Below, piece after piece: positions 5,654-7,375 of a stretch of 7,375 bases of DNA. This DNA is from Candidatus Hydrogenedentota bacterium. Lineage in GTDB: Bacteria > Hydrogenedentota > Hydrogenedentia > Hydrogenedentales > SLHB01. The translations under genes and the position numbers were made by a program. Position 1 is the first letter of the stretch, and every line of letters starts with the position of its first letter. Below the pieces are notes generated by a model that had not been told where the DNA came from, made no database searches, and saw nothing but the letters and a program-made list of their open reading frames with translations. The stretch lies in NCBI GenBank assembly GCA_022706165.1, contig JAKJDA010000140.1, forward strand, positions 1 through 7,375. The letters are read 5' to 3'.

Positions 5654-6640
5654 TCAATCGTCCCGCACGATTTCCAGCAACTGCACGGAGCTTTGCTCGC
5701 TGCGGCGTCCGGGGGCGGCCTTGAAGCGGACGAGTCCGCCGACTTCGACGCCGATCGGCGCGTTCATTTCCGAGTCTAGCTGAATGATGTCGCCTATTTG
5801 AAGGCGCGCCAGTTCTTCGAGCGACAGGACGGCGTGGCCGAGAATGGCGTCGAGGGGGACGGTCACGTGGCGCAAGGTTTTGGCGATTTGTTCGCGCGTG
5901 CGTGCGGCGACGTCGGCGGGCATTCTCCGGATGTAGCGTGTTTGCTGGGATATTTGGTCGAGCACTGGGTTCAGGACCAACAGGGGGATGCACATGTTCA
6001 TCGTGCCCACGCTGTCGCCGATGTGGACCTCGTAGCCGACGAGGATGACCATTTCGCTGCCCGCGACGATCTGGACGATGAGGGGGTCGCTTTCCATGGC
6101 GACGATGGTCATGCGGAATTCGATGAGTTGTTCCCAGGAACGTTTCAGGCAGTCGAGGATCATGAGGATGACGCGGTGGATGACGCGGTTTTCGATTTCG
6201 GTGAGTTCGCGGGAACGTTCGAGGGGCTGGCCTTTGCCGCCGAGCAGCCGGTCCACCATGGGGAACACAATGGCGGGGTTGAGCTCGACGACCGCTTGGC
6301 CGTCCAGGGGAGCCATGTTCACGATCGAGAGCGAGGTGGGGCGTCCCACGGACAGAATGAACTCGTCGTAGGTCAGCTGGTCGATGGCCATCAGATCGAC
6401 GCGCACCACGCTGCGCAGAAAGGGCGGCAGGATGATGCTGAGTTCGCGCGAGAAGGCTTCGAAGAGGCTTTGAAGGCCTTTGAATTGTTCTTTCGAGACG
6501 CGTTCGGGGCGGCGGAAGTCGTAGGTGCTCGTGTCGCGCACATCGGGGGCGGCGGACTGTATTTCCTCGATGGCGATTTCGCCTTTCGAGACGGCTCCGA
6601 GCAGGAGGTCGATTTCATCCTGGCTCAGAATGTCGGGCAT
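5654..6640 (-). CDS. fliM: Flagellar motor switch protein FliM
   Basis: This 328-residue protein matches the normal FliM length. The N-terminal ILSQDEIDLLL (4-14) is the CheY-P binding peptide, through which chemotaxis signalling reverses or stops the motor. The middle domain (about 45-230) begins with the conserved YDFRRPERVSKEQFKGLQSL (40-59) and contains NPAIVFPMVDRLLGGKG (121-137), with the GGxG motif that contacts FliG. The C-terminal SpoA domain (about 255-325: VPLDAILGHAVLSLEELARL, then QIGDIIQLDS) pairs with FliN in the C-ring. It is the first gene of the flagellar block, about 105 bases after an extended -10 promoter. ATG at 6640 is chosen because the CheY-binding motif starts at residue 4. 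The ribosome binding site is modest: AGGA with rather long (13 nt) spacing. No residues look missing. Confidence 0.96.
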   Translation of the reverse strand: MPDILSQDEIDLLLGAVSKGEIAIEEIQSAAPDVRDTSTYDFRRPERVSKEQFKGLQSLFEAFSRELSIILPPFLRSVVRVDLMAIDQLTYDEFILSVGRPTSLSIVNMAPLDGQAVVELNPAIVFPMVDRLLGGKGQPLERSRELTEIENRVIHRVILMILDCLKRSWEQLIEFRMTIVAMESDPLIVQIVAGSEMVILVGYEVHIGDSVGTMNMCIPLLVLNPVLDQISQQTRYIRRMPADVAARTREQIAKTLRHVTVPLDAILGHAVLSLEELARLQIGDIIQLDSEMNAPIGVEVGGLVRFKAAPGRRSEQSSVQLLEIVRDD

Positions 6641-6746
6641 ATGCTTCGCTCTTTCCTAACCCTGTCTCGACATGGCGGCGTAGTCCGTCTGTCTTGCGAC
6701 GCTGCGTGAAACCGGGCGGCACGGTTGTTTTTCCGCCGTTGGGCAG

Positions 6747-6775
6747 AGTATAGCACAGGGTCTGGCATCGCGCAA
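6747..6775 (-). promoter_or_regulatory. Sigma70-type promoter with extended -10, upstream of fliM
   Basis: On the minus strand TTGCGC (6775-6770) and TATACT (6752-6747) are separated by exactly 17 nt, and TG-C precedes the -10 (TGCTATACT), making an extended -10 element. Transcription would start near 6740 and give a 5' leader of about 100 nt before fliM. The direction and position fit a housekeeping promoter for the fliM-fliN-fliA operon. The consensus sigma28 pattern (TAAA, then GCCGATAA) is not seen here. Confidence 0.65.
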
Positions 6776-6953
6776 CCGACGGATGCCTGTAAGATATTGC
6801 AAAGCGTATAGATACGGAGAGAGGGCGGCGTCCCCGATGCAGATTTTTGGGCATTGAAAAAAATGGGGTCAACCTTTGGCGTTTCCCGGCGTTTACTAGG
6901 AAGAGGCAGGCGATCCACCTCCCCACATACACACGAGCCTCCTCCTTCGCATG

Positions 6954-6983
6954 GCGCGGACGAGTCCCCACCCTCGTCCGCGC
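6954..6983. repeat. GC-rich perfect inverted repeat downstream of the deacetylase gene
   Basis: GCGCGGACGAG (6954-6964) and CTCGTCCGCGC (6973-6983) form an 11-bp perfect stem around an 8-base loop. It lies about 23 bases after the deacetylase stop codon, where a transcription terminator would be expected. No T-run follows on the minus strand (the next bases are CATGCGAAGG). On the plus strand only CTCTTT follows. It could be a weak or factor-assisted terminator, or a 3'-end stabilising hairpin. Confidence 0.5.
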
Positions 6984-7005
6984 GCCTCTTTGGGCAGGAG
7001 TTACG

Positions 7006-7375
7006 TTACGTATGGCGCGCCAGCGCGTTCAGGCATCGGCGCAGGGCGATCCCGGGGCGTGAATCCAATACACGCAACATGTCCAGTCGACCGGTCGCTT
7101 TGGCCTGGAACAGTTCGAGCGTGTCGGAGGCGTCGATCCAGATGCGCCGCAGGGTCCATGGATCGGCGTTGGGGGGATTGACGCCGTAACGATTGGTTGC
7201 GGCGAGGACAAATCCTGCCTGTTGTGCGAGGCGCACGCTGGTGTCGTTGTAGTCGGCAGCGGTTCCGAAGGGATAGGCGAAGGCCTCGATGGGATGACCG
7301 AGTTGTTCGCGCAGAGTTTGGGCGCATCCCAGGATTTCAGCGGATTGCGTGGTTTCGTCGAGATGGGAGAGGCGG
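7006..7375 (-). CDS. NodB-type polysaccharide deacetylase (partial, N-terminus off window)
   Basis: The final 122 codons are present, ending in TAA at 7008-7006; the beginning lies beyond the window. The sequence matches the C-terminal half of the NodB homology domain of carbohydrate esterase family 4. RLSHLDETTQSAEI at the window edge resembles the stretch right after the metal-binding HxxxH motif. LREQLGHPIEAFAYPFGTAADYND contains the conserved FAYPFG strand. VRLAQQAGFVLAATNRYGVN is the usual AGF segment, followed by DPWTLRRIWID. Such enzymes remove N-acetyl groups from chitin-like oligosaccharides, peptidoglycan or exopolysaccharides. The catalytic Asp and metal ligands are outside the window, so activity and substrate cannot be judged. 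After the domain comes a basic tail (VLDSRPGIALRRCLNALARHT). The gap and hairpin after it suggest it is not part of the flagellar operon. Confidence 0.85.
   Translation of the reverse strand, partial: RLSHLDETTQSAEILGCAQTLREQLGHPIEAFAYPFGTAADYNDTSVRLAQQAGFVLAATNRYGVNPPNADPWTLRRIWIDASDTLELFQAKATGRLDMLRVLDSRPGIALRRCLNALARHT

Larger units (their letters stand above)
6641..7005. other. Gene-free stretch between the deacetylase gene and fliM
   Basis: No convincing gene lies in these 365 bases on either strand. The short open frames here look random, and none has a good ribosome binding site with recognisable protein sequence. The stretch holds the fliM promoter (6747-6775) and its leader. It also holds a segment on the plus strand, TTGAAAAAAATGGGGTCAACC (6854-6874 region), that resembles debris often seen around REP/RAYT-type repeats. 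A GC-rich hairpin lies at 6954-6983. The segment is less GC-rich than the genes around it, especially at about 6780-6875. Confidence 0.6.

Noticed and set aside
5798..6709. Long plus-strand open frame opposite fliM (303 codons), rich in His, Asp and Val
   Set aside because: It is an antisense shadow of a certain fliM gene. The repetitive D/H/V composition comes from reverse-reading FliM codons, and it has no ribosome binding site or known motif.
6761..6780. Possible sigma54 site on the plus strand (TGGCATCGCGCAA)
   Set aside because: The GC element required at the right spacing (TTGCW) is absent, and the plus strand has no gene downstream to drive.
6615..6971. Minus-strand open frame upstream of and overlapping the fliM start (118 codons)
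   Set aside because: It contains the fliM promoter and leader, its protein is Arg/Pro-rich and unlike any family, and its end overlaps fliM in another frame. It is probably chance.
6641..7005. Riboswitch or small RNA in the fliM leader or deacetylase-fliM gap
   Set aside because: Apart from the 6954-6983 hairpin I see no conserved aptamer pattern or terminator-like structure that would support one.

Overview
The window is GC-rich bacterial chromosome. Every gene I can support lies on the minus strand, so the genes read from high to low coordinates. In transcription order they are: the C-terminal part of a NodB-type polysaccharide deacetylase (7375-7006, cut by the window edge); a gap of about 365 bases (6641-7005) with a good sigma70-type promoter; seven flagellar genes running from fliM to an flhB-like gene (6640-1136); a gap of about 100 bases; and the N-terminal 344 codons of a secreted glycoside hydrolase family 3-like protein (1032-1, cut by the window edge).

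The flagellar block looks like one transcription unit. It starts with the C-ring switch genes fliM and fliN; the FliN protein is FliY-like, with a CheC-like domain in front of the SpoA domain. Next is the flagellar sigma factor fliA (sigma28, WhiG/SigD family), whose start overlaps the fliN stop. A small charged protein I do not recognise follows. After it comes a membrane-anchored coiled-coil protein of the SwrB/DUF6115/DUF2802 type. The last two genes encode a FliK-like hook-length protein and a stand-alone FlhB C-terminal domain (FlhX/YlqH type). Several junctions overlap or nearly overlap (TAATG at fliN-fliA, TGATG at fliK-flhX), which suggests translational coupling. One break interrupts this tight packing: a gap of about 100 bases ahead of the SwrB-like gene that can fold into three consecutive hairpins.

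Together the genes cover the torque/switch ring, the sigma factor for late flagellar genes, a basal-body assembly helper, and the substrate-specificity switch of the flagellar export apparatus. The SwrB-like gene after the sigma gene and the FliK-like plus FlhB-C pair both resemble Bacillus/Clostridium arrangements (sigD-swrB and ylqG-ylqH). The base composition and the FliM/FliN sequences do not point clearly to Firmicutes. A GC-rich, deep-branching phylum such as Hydrogenedentota, or another poorly sampled lineage, is a guess only.

The most unusual gene is the GH3-like one. It keeps the fold-level landmarks of beta-N-acetylhexosaminidases but has lost nearly all recognisable active-site residues, including the position of the nucleophile. 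It is therefore probably a secreted pseudoenzyme. I saw no CRISPR array, tRNA, rRNA or intact mobile element.
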